The position numbers and the translations under genes are program-made. Positions 9,042 through 17,429 of a DNA stretch of 64,000 nt are shown in pieces (position 1 is the stretch's first letter; each line of letters begins with the position of its first letter). Source of the DNA: Aidingimonas halophila (lineage in GTDB: Bacteria > Pseudomonadota > Gammaproteobacteria > Pseudomonadales > Halomonadaceae). Where the stretch lies: NCBI RefSeq assembly GCF_900106955.1, contig NZ_FNNI01000006.1, forward strand, positions 1 through 64,000, written 5' to 3'. The notes under the pieces were generated by a model. It was not told the origin of the DNA and searched no databases. It saw only the letters and a program-made list of their open reading frames with translations.

Positions 9042-9866
9042 TTACCAGGCGCTCAAGCCACCGTCGACGAACAGCGATTGGCCGGTAACATAACGCGAGG
9101 CATCGGAGGCCAGATAGATAAGCGCTCCGACCAGGTCGTCGGCTTGCGCCATGCGCCCCAGCGGCACCCGCTGCGAATAACGCGACTGAAAGGTCTCGTT
9201 CTGGCCGCTTTCCACACCACCCGGCACCAGGGTGTTGACGCGAATGCCGTACTCGGCCCATTGCGTGGCCAGGTAGCGTGCCAGCCCGTCAACACCGGCC
9301 TTGGAAGCGGCATAGACTGGCGGGGTGTTGATGCCGACGCCCAGGTATTCGGACCCGGCATAGATACGCGGATCGCTCCCCAAGTGACCGTAAATCGAGC
9401 CGGTATGAATGATGCTGCCGCCACGCCCCTGCTCGATCATCCTTCGACCGGCCGAGCGCGACACCAGGAACACGCCATCCAGATTGACCGCCATGATCTT
9501 GCGCCACTCGGCCAGACTGTAAGCTTCGACCGGCGCAAAGAACGCCTCCAGGTCATCCGACTTGCTGGCTGCATTGTTATGAACCACATCGATCGAGCCG
9601 AAGCGCTCCAGAGCATTGGTCATTAGCGCCTCAACCGAATCTTCACAGGCAACATCACAGGCCAGGCCGATACAGGAAGTTCCGGTTTCCTGCTGTAATT
9701 GCTCAGCGAAGGATTCGGCAATGACGCCATCCAGATCAGCGATCACCACATTCGCCCCGTAGTCGGCCAGCGCCCGGCAGAAATGACGACCCAGGATCCC
9801 CGTCCCGCCGGTCACGATCGCGGTTCGTCCATGCAGGTCGAAAAGATTACGGTAATTCGATGGCAT
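9042..9866 (-). CDS. SDR oxidoreductase, PtmA-like
   Basis: This 274-residue short-chain dehydrogenase/reductase has the nucleotide motif TGGTGILG (about 19-26), NNAA, the catalytic Ser-Tyr-Lys set (HTGSIYG and YAASK, about 185-189) and the closing VDGGLSAW. The Ser-Ile-Tyr-Gly pattern and the long insertion before YAASK resemble PtmA proteins from Campylobacter-type legionaminic acid loci, where their exact step is unsettled. The ribosome site GGAGG sits 9 bases before the ATG at 9866. The gene overlaps the upstream Gfo/Idh/MocA gene by 20 bases. A role in making or oxidising a nonulosonate precursor is inferred from context. Confidence 0.65.
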   Translation of the reverse strand: MPSNYRNLFDLHGRTAIVTGGTGILGRHFCRALADYGANVVIADLDGVIAESFAEQLQQETGTSCIGLACDVACEDSVEALMTNALERFGSIDVVHNNAASKSDDLEAFFAPVEAYSLAEWRKIMAVNLDGVFLVSRSAGRRMIEQGRGGSIIHTGSIYGHLGSDPRIYAGSEYLGVGINTPPVYAASKAGVDGLARYLATQWAEYGIRVNTLVPGGVESGQNETFQSRYSQRVPLGRMAQADDLVGALIYLASDASRYVTGQSLFVDGGLSAW

Positions 9867-10773
9867 CCAGGGAAACCTCCTTGCCAGTCGCCAGCGCCAG
9901 TTGGCCGGCCATCAGGGTGCGAATGACCGTCAGAGTCGTAGGCACCGGCACCATCGGACGCTTTTCAACGATCATGCGCCAGAACTCCCACAGCATGCGG
10001 TGGAACATCGAGAAGTTATCCGTGATATCGACATGGCTGATATGCCGGTTACCCTGGAGCTCGATGCGGAAGATGGCCGGCGCATCACCAAGGGCATCGA
10101 TCGTCACGATCATGCCATCGGACATGATGACGGCCACCGAGTCGTGACCGGCCGGCAAGGGCTGGACGGCCACCGGGTGGGCGTCCAGCAACGGCAGGAT
10201 GGCATCGAGAAGATGCACGCCATAGCGCGTCCAATCCTTGACGATCGTGCCACGCACGAGCTTGAGTTGCCCGTGATCCACTTGTCGAGTCCGGATGGCA
10301 TCCAGCTCCCTGGCATACCGCATGCCCGAGCATGACATCAGCACCCCCTGGCGCAGATACCGAGCGAAACAACGGAGATCAGCCGATGCCAGCGTCAACG
10401 GCTTATCGACGAACACGGGTATGCCTGCCTCGAGAAAAGGTATCGCCAGCCTGCGATGTGTCTCCGGATCGTCACGGGCAATGATCACGGCATCCACCTC
10501 GTCGATCATGTCGAGGTAATCAGCCGGCGAGTTAGGTATCGCAGCGGCTGCACACAGTCGCGCCGTTTGCTCGGCATGTTGTGTCCAGGCGTGGGTTACA
10601 TGCATGTCCCCCACTCCGAACTCCGATGCATGTCGGCGACACACGTAGTCGTAGATTCCAGGCCAGCCGGCGTCACGCAGCCCTGATTCGGAATAACCAT
10701 TGATGATCGCCGAGAACGAGAAAGGATGACCGTTTCCTTCACTCATGCCCAGCATGCCGACACGTGTAACCAT
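9847..10773 (-). CDS. Gfo/Idh/MocA-family oxidoreductase
   Basis: This 308-residue NAD(P)-dependent oxidoreductase has an N-terminal Rossmann domain (VGMLGMSEGNGHP; VDAVIIARDDPETHRRLAIP, about 95-115) and the family signature VFVDKPLTL, equivalent to the usual Glu-Lys-Pro. Such enzymes oxidise or reduce a ring carbon of nucleotide sugars or free sugars. The glycine motif is irregular for the family, so cofactor binding may differ. It sits between a pyruvyl-transferase-like gene and the PtmA-like SDR, which suggests a paired redox conversion of one sugar. The substrate is unknown. Confidence 0.65.
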   Translation of the reverse strand: MVTRVGMLGMSEGNGHPFSFSAIINGYSESGLRDAGWPGIYDYVCRRHASEFGVGDMHVTHAWTQHAEQTARLCAAAAIPNSPADYLDMIDEVDAVIIARDDPETHRRLAIPFLEAGIPVFVDKPLTLASADLRCFARYLRQGVLMSCSGMRYARELDAIRTRQVDHGQLKLVRGTIVKDWTRYGVHLLDAILPLLDAHPVAVQPLPAGHDSVAVIMSDGMIVTIDALGDAPAIFRIELQGNRHISHVDITDNFSMFHRMLWEFWRMIVEKRPMVPVPTTLTVIRTLMAGQLALATGKEVSLDAIELP

Positions 10774-10815
10774 GGAAATAACCCGCTTCAGAACTGATGA
10801 GCGAAAGGCTGGCGT

Positions 10816-11985
10816 TCAACCAAGCAGGCGGACATTGTCACGCGTCTTGTATGCCAGCCGTTGCGCACCAACGCGCAGTCGATCACGGAGTTCGTGGCCT
10901 GCATCGAGATAAGTAGCCGCCAGACTCACGATATCGTCGAGCTGCTCTCCGATGCGAAACGGATCGAACGTGCGTTGTGACAACTCGGCCTGCTTGAGAA
11001 ATGCCGTCATCTTGGGCGTATGCTCCGTCCAGGCGACCACCGGAGTACCCCCACGATGCGCGAAAATACCGGGGTGCCATCGTGCTCCGACATAGACCCC
11101 GGCATGGCCCAGCACATCGACCGCTTCCTGCACGGACTGACCGATATCGATAAGCGGCAGACCGAGCTCTCTCGACACTGGTGTCATTAGGCTCAAGTCC
11201 TTGTGGGACGAGGCGGTGAGTACGACCTGCCCGACATCGTTCCGGAATCGCTCGCACAACTGCATGACACCCGGCAAGGGATCATACCCAGGGCGTAATC
11301 CACGGAAAAAAACAGACCCGCCGCCGAGACATACATAGGGCCGCTCGGGATCAAAACCGTCACCGAGCGTACCGTTCCACGCCGCTACCGGTCTCGGCAA
11401 ATGGATATAGGCCGCATCCGCCCCCACGTGCCCTGCCGCACCAGGGCAGGCAAGTGCCGAATCCGGTTCGCGAAAGACGACATCGTCGAGCATTGGGTAG
11501 ACATTGACGGCGATTTCCATCAATACAGGGTCATTCAACACTATGCTGTGATTGACGATGGCCGTGGGCTTGTCCAGACAGTGTTTGGCGAAATAGGCGA
11601 TGAAGTAGATCATGCGACTCTGCCGCGTCCGGTCGTAGATACACCCCTCACCGTTGATGAGTACGACATCGCATTCGCTCAATTCCCGATAGATCGACGG
11701 AAACCACTCCCCATTCAGGACCTGTGTCGCGCACTCGTCGAACGCTGCCCAGCAGAGTGGCGCGACATCCTTCGAGGCCATCCCCGACGACAGGAACGCA
11801 TCGGATTCTGATACGTCGTCAGGTTGAGGGGTAGCGAGTCGATACTGATATATCGTTGCCTCGACCTGACCACCCGTATCATCGATCAATGCACGCAAGG
11901 CATGCGACGTCGCCTTGCCTCCCCAGTTGCTGTCATCCGAGGTGTCATTCACCAGACAGATTTTCACAGGCTGCTCCACGGGCAT
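10816..11985 (-). CDS. polysaccharide pyruvyl transferase-family protein
   Basis: This 389-residue protein has hallmarks of the polysaccharide pyruvyl transferase family: NDTSDDSNWGGKATS near the N-terminus, a central VLINGEGCIYD, and the C-terminal GARWHPGIFA block that corresponds to the family's conserved Arg-His site. Members transfer pyruvate from phosphoenolpyruvate onto a hexose as a ketal, or have drifted to other transfer reactions. A GTG at 11967 (VKICLVNDTS) has a better-spaced GGAG than the ATG at 11985, so the true start may be six codons later. It is part of the tightly packed operon, 15 bases after the SDR gene. Confidence 0.65.
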   Translation of the reverse strand: MPVEQPVKICLVNDTSDDSNWGGKATSHALRALIDDTGGQVEATIYQYRLATPQPDDVSESDAFLSSGMASKDVAPLCWAAFDECATQVLNGEWFPSIYRELSECDVVLINGEGCIYDRTRQSRMIYFIAYFAKHCLDKPTAIVNHSIVLNDPVLMEIAVNVYPMLDDVVFREPDSALACPGAAGHVGADAAYIHLPRPVAAWNGTLGDGFDPERPYVCLGGGSVFFRGLRPGYDPLPGVMQLCERFRNDVGQVVLTASSHKDLSLMTPVSRELGLPLIDIGQSVQEAVDVLGHAGVYVGARWHPGIFAHRGGTPVVAWTEHTPKMTAFLKQAELSQRTFDPFRIGEQLDDIVSLAATYLDAGHELRDRLRVGAQRLAYKTRDNVRLLG

Positions 11986-12000
11986 GAAAGGACTGACATG

Positions 12001-12738
12001 TCATTCATGAATCCTGGGAAACGCAGTACCGGCGGTTCCCTGCAACCAGTCCACGCTCTCGAGATCGGGAAATAACGGCAACTCATGGCCAAGCCAGAAG
12101 AATCGGCCACTGGGACCGCCACGATCCAGTCCCAACAAGTAATCAAGGGTCGGTAGACAGACTTCCGGCTCCATCGGAGCCGCTGGTGCCATCGCACTTC
12201 TTACGGGCCCCGGACTCATCAGATTGATCTTGATATCGAACTCAGCGTTCTCATTGGCTGCCGTCACCGTCAACGCATTCAACATGGCTTTGGACGCACT
12301 ATAGGCCGCATAGCCGGCAAAACAGTTGAGCGGCGCTCCCGAGGTGATATTGACGATTCGTCCAAAATCATGAGCCTGCATGGCCGGAATGAGCGCTTTC
12401 ATGATGAGGAAGGGGGCGATGGCATTGATCCGGACGGAGTGCTCCAGCGACTCGATATCGAGCGATGTGATTTCGGCCTTCACATTCAGCCCGGCATTGT
12501 TTACGACATAAGGAATATAGGGATAGTCCTTGCCGATCCGTTTAATCAATGTCACGAGATCGTCGGCACGCTGCAGGTCAGTACAATACGTCACGATGCC
12601 GGGACAGGCATCACGCAATTCACGCAAACGGCTGTCATCCCGGCCTAACGCCAAGACCTGATACCGGTGGTGCAAGGATCGACAAATGGTACGCCCGACC
12701 CCGCCGGTGGCGCCTGTCACCAGAATCGGCTCGCTCAT
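12001..12738 (-). CDS. SDR oxidoreductase adjacent to neuA
   Basis: This 245-residue short-chain dehydrogenase has ILVTGATGGVG (about 5-15), NNAGLN, the catalytic Ser (NITSGAP) and YSASK (about 146-150). Unlike the SDR at 9042-9866 its C-terminus is a short proline- and tryptophan-containing tail rather than the usual VDGG end. It overlaps neuA by four bases (ATGA), so the two products are probably made together. In legionaminic and pseudaminic loci an SDR next to the cytidylyltransferase is common and may modify the nonulosonate or its precursor. The specific reaction is inferred, not shown. Confidence 0.65.
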   Translation of the reverse strand: MSEPILVTGATGGVGRTICRSLHHRYQVLALGRDDSRLRELRDACPGIVTYCTDLQRADDLVTLIKRIGKDYPYIPYVVNNAGLNVKAEITSLDIESLEHSVRINAIAPFLIMKALIPAMQAHDFGRIVNITSGAPLNCFAGYAAYSASKAMLNALTVTAANENAEFDIKINLMSPGPVRSAMAPAAPMEPEVCLPTLDYLLGLDRGGPSGRFFWLGHELPLFPDLESVDWLQGTAGTAFPRIHE

Positions 12739-13433
12739 TGAATCGTCTCCCCGAGCGTTCCAGCGACAAGGAAATCGAGCTCACCGTCGATATCCACCGA
12801 TCGCTCGGGCGGCATCACGATGGCACCACAACGACCGAAGAGCAGGCTGATCTCGCCAACGGGCAGCCGCTTGGCGAAAAACGCATACACCGCCCCGTTC
12901 AATTGGTAGGCAGCCGGTAGCCGCTGACGTGGCAGCCAGGGGTCGGCGCCCTCGATGAAGGCACTCGGCATGCCATCTTCGATCCGCCAGGTACGATGGG
13001 GATTCACATCGGCAGCCGTGAAGGTCGCGACGGAATCGAGGCGACGCTCGATCAACGTAGTAAGACACGCCTGAACGTCATCAGCGGATCGGAAGGGACA
13101 CGTCGGCTCCAGCAATACCATGATGTCCGCCCGTTCGCTTTCGGCCACCAGCGTCCGATAAAGGTCATGAACCGCATCGCTCACCAGCGCTGTATCCGTT
13201 GCCAGATGCGCCGGCCGCTCATAGACCTCTGCCCCATAGGCTCTTGCCACCTCGGCAATCGCCTCGCTATCGGTGGAAACGATGACGCGGTCGATTTCAT
13301 CGACGCTCAAGGCCGTTTCCACCGTCCAGGCAATCAATGGCTTGCCGCCGAGCAATCGAATGTTCTTGCCGGGAACGCTCTTGCTACCGCCACGAGCAGG
13401 AATCACGGCAACGATACGCTGAGTGTCGATCAT
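12735..13433 (-). CDS. neuA: CMP-nonulosonate (acylneuraminate) cytidylyltransferase
   Basis: At 232 residues it has the usual length for NeuA/LegF/PseF enzymes, which use CTP to activate a nonulosonic acid to its CMP form in the cytoplasm. The signature AVIPARGGSKSVPGKNIRLL (about 9-28) is the CTP-binding P-loop-like motif. KPLIAWTVE, VIVSTDSEAIAEVA and LLEPTCPFRS (Thr-x-Pro-x-Arg) follow in the normal order. It lies after the ptmE-like gene and overlaps the SDR gene. Because ptmE and legB homologues are present, the substrate is more likely legionaminic acid or a relative than N-acetylneuraminic acid. Confidence 0.85.
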   Translation of the reverse strand: MIDTQRIVAVIPARGGSKSVPGKNIRLLGGKPLIAWTVETALSVDEIDRVIVSTDSEAIAEVARAYGAEVYERPAHLATDTALVSDAVHDLYRTLVAESERADIMVLLEPTCPFRSADDVQACLTTLIERRLDSVATFTAADVNPHRTWRIEDGMPSAFIEGADPWLPRQRLPAAYQLNGAVYAFFAKRLPVGEISLLFGRCGAIVMPPERSVDIDGELDFLVAGTLGETIQ

Positions 13434-13475
13434 GTAGTGAGACCGGAAATGAGAGGGTAAGGAAGTGACACAGCC

Positions 13476-14540
13476 TCAGGAACGCAACTGTGCCATGGTG
13501 TCGCAGTACTGCTGCCATTCACCGGTGTCGAGCCAGGCTTTCTCGCTGATCGGATAGACCCCCACGCGTCCCCCTCGGGTTTTCACGTCATCGATCAGGT
13601 CGGTGAGATGGTAGAACTGATTCTCGGGAATCAATTCAAGGACCGAGGCCTGCAGAACGTAGAGACCGGTATTGACCAGAAAATTGTAATGGGGCTTCTC
13701 GCGCATCGAGCACAGTTGCCCATTATCGACGATATCGCAGATTCCGTAGGGAATATCGTAGTGGCGCAACGACACCACCATGGTGATGTCGTTGTCCTCG
13801 CGACGGTGATGTTCGACCAGATCGTGGTAGTCGGCCTTGATGATGACGTCGCAGTTGGTCACGATCAGATCGCCGTCGAATTTACCGATCAGTGCATGCA
13901 AGCCGCCGCCTGTGCCTAACGGCTGATCCTCATGGACATAACTGAGGCGATACGGAGGGTCCAGTTCCTCGAAATACGCCTGTATCAACTTCGACTTGTA
14001 ATTCACCGACAGGTAGAAATCATCCACACCGTGCGCGACAAAGGCATCGAGGATCACCTCGATGGCGGTTTTCTCCCCCACCGGAATCAATGGCTTGGGC
14101 AGCACACTGGTGAACGGAGCGAGACGTGTTCCCTTGCCCCCCGCCATCACGACGACAGGCATTGCCAGCGGCGCCTTCTGCGCTTGCCGTTCAGCCTCCT
14201 CGAACACGCGCTCCCGGAACAGCACATCGACAATGGTCCCCTGCGCGTTCACGACCGGCAGTGAATGAAGCTTGTAGGTGGACATGTCATGGCGAAGCAC
14301 TGCCAGACTGTACCCGTCACTGACGGAATGCGGCTCACGATTGCAGACATTGCCCACTCCACTATCCAGATCACCGCCACCGAGAATCCAGCGGCGGACA
14401 TCCCCATCCGTCAAGCTGCCCACCAGGCGACTCGCATCATCGATTACATAGAGAATCTGGCGACGTGTCTCCTCGAGTTGATGCAGCGCGTCACGCACCT
14501 TGCGCTGCTCCTCGATCAGGAGTGAATCGAAGCCTGTCAT
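13476..14540 (-). CDS. ptmE: CBS-domain sugar-phosphate nucleotidyltransferase, PtmE-like
   Basis: The protein is 354 residues from the ATG at 14540, which has AGGG well placed upstream. An ATG at 14561 would overlap neuC. Two CBS motifs come first (LYVIDDASRLVGSLTDGDVR; LPVVNAQGTIVDVLF), then a nucleotidyltransferase domain with VVVMAGGKGTRLAPFTSVLP and KPLIPVGEKTAIE. This CBS-plus-transferase layout is that of PtmE, the glucosamine-1-phosphate guanylyltransferase that commits legionaminic acid synthesis to GDP-sugars in Campylobacter. That assignment is by architecture and context. The CBS pair could sense adenine nucleotides or the end product. Confidence 0.7.
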   Translation of the reverse strand: MTGFDSLLIEEQRKVRDALHQLEETRRQILYVIDDASRLVGSLTDGDVRRWILGGGDLDSGVGNVCNREPHSVSDGYSLAVLRHDMSTYKLHSLPVVNAQGTIVDVLFRERVFEEAERQAQKAPLAMPVVVMAGGKGTRLAPFTSVLPKPLIPVGEKTAIEVILDAFVAHGVDDFYLSVNYKSKLIQAYFEELDPPYRLSYVHEDQPLGTGGGLHALIGKFDGDLIVTNCDVIIKADYHDLVEHHRREDNDITMVVSLRHYDIPYGICDIVDNGQLCSMREKPHYNFLVNTGLYVLQASVLELIPENQFYHLTDLIDDVKTRGGRVGVYPISEKAWLDTGEWQQYCDTMAQLRS

Positions 14541-14553
14541 CGTCTTCCCTCTC

Positions 14554-15750
14554 TCAGTCATGTGCCGCCGTTCCAGGCATGTCGACGAACCCCTTTTTCA
14601 TCAATGCACTATCCAACGGCACCTGTTTCAGCACATCCTTGATACGGCGCGACGCACTGCCGTCACCAAAGTGATCATAGGGGTTGGTCATCATGGCAAT
14701 ACGCGCCCTGAAGCCCGGGTCCAGCGCCTGATCGATGCCTTGCGTGATAGCCGTCGCGGTATCCATCACAGGAATGACGTTATCGGCGAACAGCCGGCCT
14801 TCCTGGCGACTGCCGACATTCACGACCGGCAACCTGAACGAGGGCGCTTCCACGAGACCGCTCGATGAATTGCCGATCATCAGGTCCAGATGGCGCAGGC
14901 AGGCGTGATAGAGTCGCTGGCCCAGGTTATCGAACAGCCGGCTGCGTTGCGGATTCGCCTCGCACCACTGAGCCAGAACGGCATTGATGGAGCGTCCCCG
15001 CGCATCGGCATTGGCCTTGGAGAACACCACCTGCAGCTCGGGTCGGGCATCGAGCGCTGCCAACAGTTCACACACCGGTGACGCCGATGCCTCTTCAGCG
15101 TCCACCGTCACGGGGTGGTAGGTCACGATGGCCGTCGGCCGATCGAGCGGCAGGCTCAGCGCCTCTGCCAGCGCCTCACGCGAGACCTGCTCACTGCGAT
15201 GCAGGTGGTCCAGCCCCGGTGCGCCATAGTTGTAGACCCGTTCCGGGCTTTCCCCCATTTGCAGAATGCGGCGACGGTACGTCTCCGTGGCGGGAAAATG
15301 CAGATTGGCCAGCTTGGTCACGGCATGGCGAAAGTAATCATCCAGCGCCCCGCGACTCGTCTCGCCGCCATGCAGATGTGCCACCGGAATCCCATGCGTC
15401 ACGGCAGCCAGAGCCACCGGCACGATCTCGAAGCGATCCCCCAACAGCACCACCATATCGGGACGATCCTCTGCCAGCGCCTCACCGCAGGAGAGCAACG
15501 CCAACCCCATCGCCTTGGTCATCGCGATACGGGTATCCGAAGACAACAGTATCTCCATGCGTCGATGCACCCGGAAACCGTCCCGCTCGATATCCCTGAT
15601 CGTTTCACCGAACTCGGCTGACAGATGAGAGCCCGTCACCGCGAGCATCAACTCGAGTGCCGGATCATCGTCGATCTCGCGCAGCAGCCAGTAGAGCAGC
15701 CCGTAATCGGCACGTGTCGAGGTCAATACCCACAGTCGACGGCGGTTCAC
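14554..15750 (-). CDS. neuC: hydrolysing NDP-N-acetyl sugar 2-epimerase (NeuC/LegG)
   Basis: I chose the GTG at 15750, which overlaps the neuB stop as GTGA and has AGGA upstream, giving 398 residues. A TTG at 15765 is less likely. The protein is a GT-B-fold 2-epimerase: LTSTRADYGLLYWLLREID at the start, VVLLGDRFE, VAHLHGGE (about 110-120), and a C-terminal MIGNSSSGLVEAPSF with the conserved Glu. The family removes the nucleotide and inverts C2 to give the free ManNAc-type sugar used by NeuB. Paired with legB and ptmE homologues, the substrate may be GDP- or UDP-2,4-diacetamido-trideoxyhexose, as for LegG. Confidence 0.8.
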   Translation of the reverse strand: MNRRRLWVLTSTRADYGLLYWLLREIDDDPALELMLAVTGSHLSAEFGETIRDIERDGFRVHRRMEILLSSDTRIAMTKAMGLALLSCGEALAEDRPDMVVLLGDRFEIVPVALAAVTHGIPVAHLHGGETSRGALDDYFRHAVTKLANLHFPATETYRRRILQMGESPERVYNYGAPGLDHLHRSEQVSREALAEALSLPLDRPTAIVTYHPVTVDAEEASASPVCELLAALDARPELQVVFSKANADARGRSINAVLAQWCEANPQRSRLFDNLGQRLYHACLRHLDLMIGNSSSGLVEAPSFRLPVVNVGSRQEGRLFADNVIPVMDTATAITQGIDQALDPGFRARIAMMTNPYDHFGDGSASRRIKDVLKQVPLDSALMKKGFVDMPGTAAHD

Positions 15751-16766
15751 GACACGTCCTGCCAATCGAGCAACTCATCCACACCGATCGAACGGCTCGC
15801 CCGCCGACCGATCACCGAATCGAGCAGATCGGGAGGCAGGCCGGTGCCGGGGCGCTTCACGGCCAGGTGCGATGCCGTGATGACCTCTCCCGCTGCCACT
15901 GGGCGGGTAACGACGATACTCTTGCGTACCACATCCATATTGGCCTGCTCACACGGCGCCGGCCGTTTACGGCCATCGCCCCGGGCCAGCTCGACATGGC
16001 GGATGCTCTGCACCATGCGCTGGAATTCATCAGGCGCCAGCGAGGCCGCATGATCGGGTCCCGGTAACATCGTATCCAGTGTGAAGTGCTTTTCGATGAT
16101 CGTGGCGCCCATTGCCACGGCCGCGATCGGAATCTCGATACCGCGGGTATGATCGGAATATCCCACCGGTACCCCGAACGCTGCTTTCAGCGTCGCCATG
16201 GCGGCCAGGTTGATCGCCTCATACGGTGCCGGGTACTCGGTGACACAATGCAGCAGCGTTACCTCACCGGCACCGGCCCGCTGCAACCGCGCGAGGGCGG
16301 TTTCTACCTCGGCGAGATGGCACATGCCCGTGGAAAGAATCACCGGTTTGCCGAACGCCCCGATATGATCCAGTAACGTCAGATTGGTGATCTCACCCGA
16401 CGGAATCTTGAATACACGCATGCCGAGCGCCTCGAGCATCGACGCGCTGGCCTCCTCGAACGGACTGGACAGGAATTCGATGCCAACCCTGTCGCAATAG
16501 TCATGCAGCCGTGCGAATTGCGACTCCGACAGCGCCAACGCCTTGAGCATCGCATACTGCGACTCGTCATCCGGGGTGGCCTGTCGTTGATAGTCCGCCT
16601 TGGCCGCGTGACGGGTGACCAGCCGACCGGGATCGAAGGTCTGGAACTTCACGGCGTCGGCACCGCAATGATGGGCTTCGTCGATCAGCGCCAGCGCCAT
16701 CTCCATTGACCCATTATGATTGACGCCGACTTCGGCGATGACAAAGGTAGTGGTCGAGAACGTCAC
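15747..16766 (-). CDS. neuB: nonulosonic acid synthase (NeuB/LegI)
   Basis: This 339-residue synthase condenses phosphoenolpyruvate with a 6-carbon amino sugar to make a nonulosonic acid. The TIM-barrel part shows FVIAEVGVNHNGS (about 8-20), ADAVKFQTF, FLSSPFEE, VFKIPSGEITN, ILSTGM and GYSDHT (about 205-210). The C-terminal antifreeze-like SAF domain follows (ARPVAAGEVITASHLAVKRP region). The start is GTG at 16766 with AGGAGAG upstream. It overlaps neuD by four bases (GTGA), and so does the next gene downstream. Sequence alone does not separate the NeuB and LegI specificities here. Confidence 0.85.
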   Translation of the reverse strand: MTFSTTTFVIAEVGVNHNGSMEMALALIDEAHHCGADAVKFQTFDPGRLVTRHAAKADYQRQATPDDESQYAMLKALALSESQFARLHDYCDRVGIEFLSSPFEEASASMLEALGMRVFKIPSGEITNLTLLDHIGAFGKPVILSTGMCHLAEVETALARLQRAGAGEVTLLHCVTEYPAPYEAINLAAMATLKAAFGVPVGYSDHTRGIEIPIAAVAMGATIIEKHFTLDTMLPGPDHAASLAPDEFQRMVQSIRHVELARGDGRKRPAPCEQANMDVVRKSIVVTRPVAAGEVITASHLAVKRPGTGLPPDLLDSVIGRRASRSIGVDELLDWQDVS

Positions 16767-17389
16767 GCGACTCTCCTGGCAGGTGTCCCGACATAGGTGC
16801 CGGGGATATCGATATTGCGAACCACTGTCGTGCCTGCGCCGATCAGGCAGTCGTCACACAGCCGCACGCCATGGATCAACCTGGCGCCGGTACCGATCAT
16901 GCAGCGGTTACCGACCACCACCCCGCCGCTCAGCGTACTCCCCGGGGCAATATGTACGTCGTCACCGATGACACAATCATGGTCGACGCTGGCATGGGTA
17001 TTGATGATGCACGCCCGGCCGAGTCGACTGCCGCATACCACGACGGCGCCATCCAATATCACGGACCCGTCACCGAGAATGACGTCGTCGTGTACGACCG
17101 CATGCGGCATGATCAAGGAGGGAAGCTGAAACCCGAGCCGAATCAATCGATCCATCAATCCACTTCGCAGTGAGTCGACGACCACCTTGCCAATGCCCAG
17201 CGCCGCATGATCGGGCAATTGCGGTTTCAAATCGGCCAACAGGGTGTCACACCCCAGATACGGCACACCTCGCAGGGCACCGACATCTTCCAATGCGGTA
17301 TACCCGCATACCTGATGGCCAAGCGATTGCAGTCCCTGGATGATGACCCGGGCATGCCCACCGCCGCCAAGCACCACGAAGTCACACAC
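16763..17389 (-). CDS. NeuD/PglD-type sugar O/N-acyltransferase
   Basis: This 208-residue protein has the two-part layout of PglD/NeuD/LegH acyltransferases: an N-terminal Rossmann-like domain (FVVLGGGGHARVIIQGLQSL, about 4-23) and a left-handed parallel beta-helix of hexapeptide repeats (VILGDGSVILDGAVV to IGAGTTVVRNIDIPG). The catalytic His is probably in NTHASVDHDCVIGDD. In legionaminic pathways this enzyme N-acetylates the 4-amino sugar produced by LegC from acetyl-CoA. The start is GTG at 17389. Its presence directly after the dehydratase gene, without an aminotransferase gene between, is notable. Confidence 0.75.
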   Translation of the reverse strand: MCDFVVLGGGGHARVIIQGLQSLGHQVCGYTALEDVGALRGVPYLGCDTLLADLKPQLPDHAALGIGKVVVDSLRSGLMDRLIRLGFQLPSLIMPHAVVHDDVILGDGSVILDGAVVVCGSRLGRACIINTHASVDHDCVIGDDVHIAPGSTLSGGVVVGNRCMIGTGARLIHGVRLCDDCLIGAGTTVVRNIDIPGTYVGTPARRVA

Positions 17390-17429
17390 TGGTTGTCACC
17401 TTTATCGTGCAGGTCATCTTCAAGGGCCG

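Noticed and set aside
9016-9261. N-terminal extension of the polysaccharide deacetylase frame
   Set aside because: It overlaps the SDR gene by over 200 bases. A proper ribosome site and the conserved MYHYV start lie at 9015.
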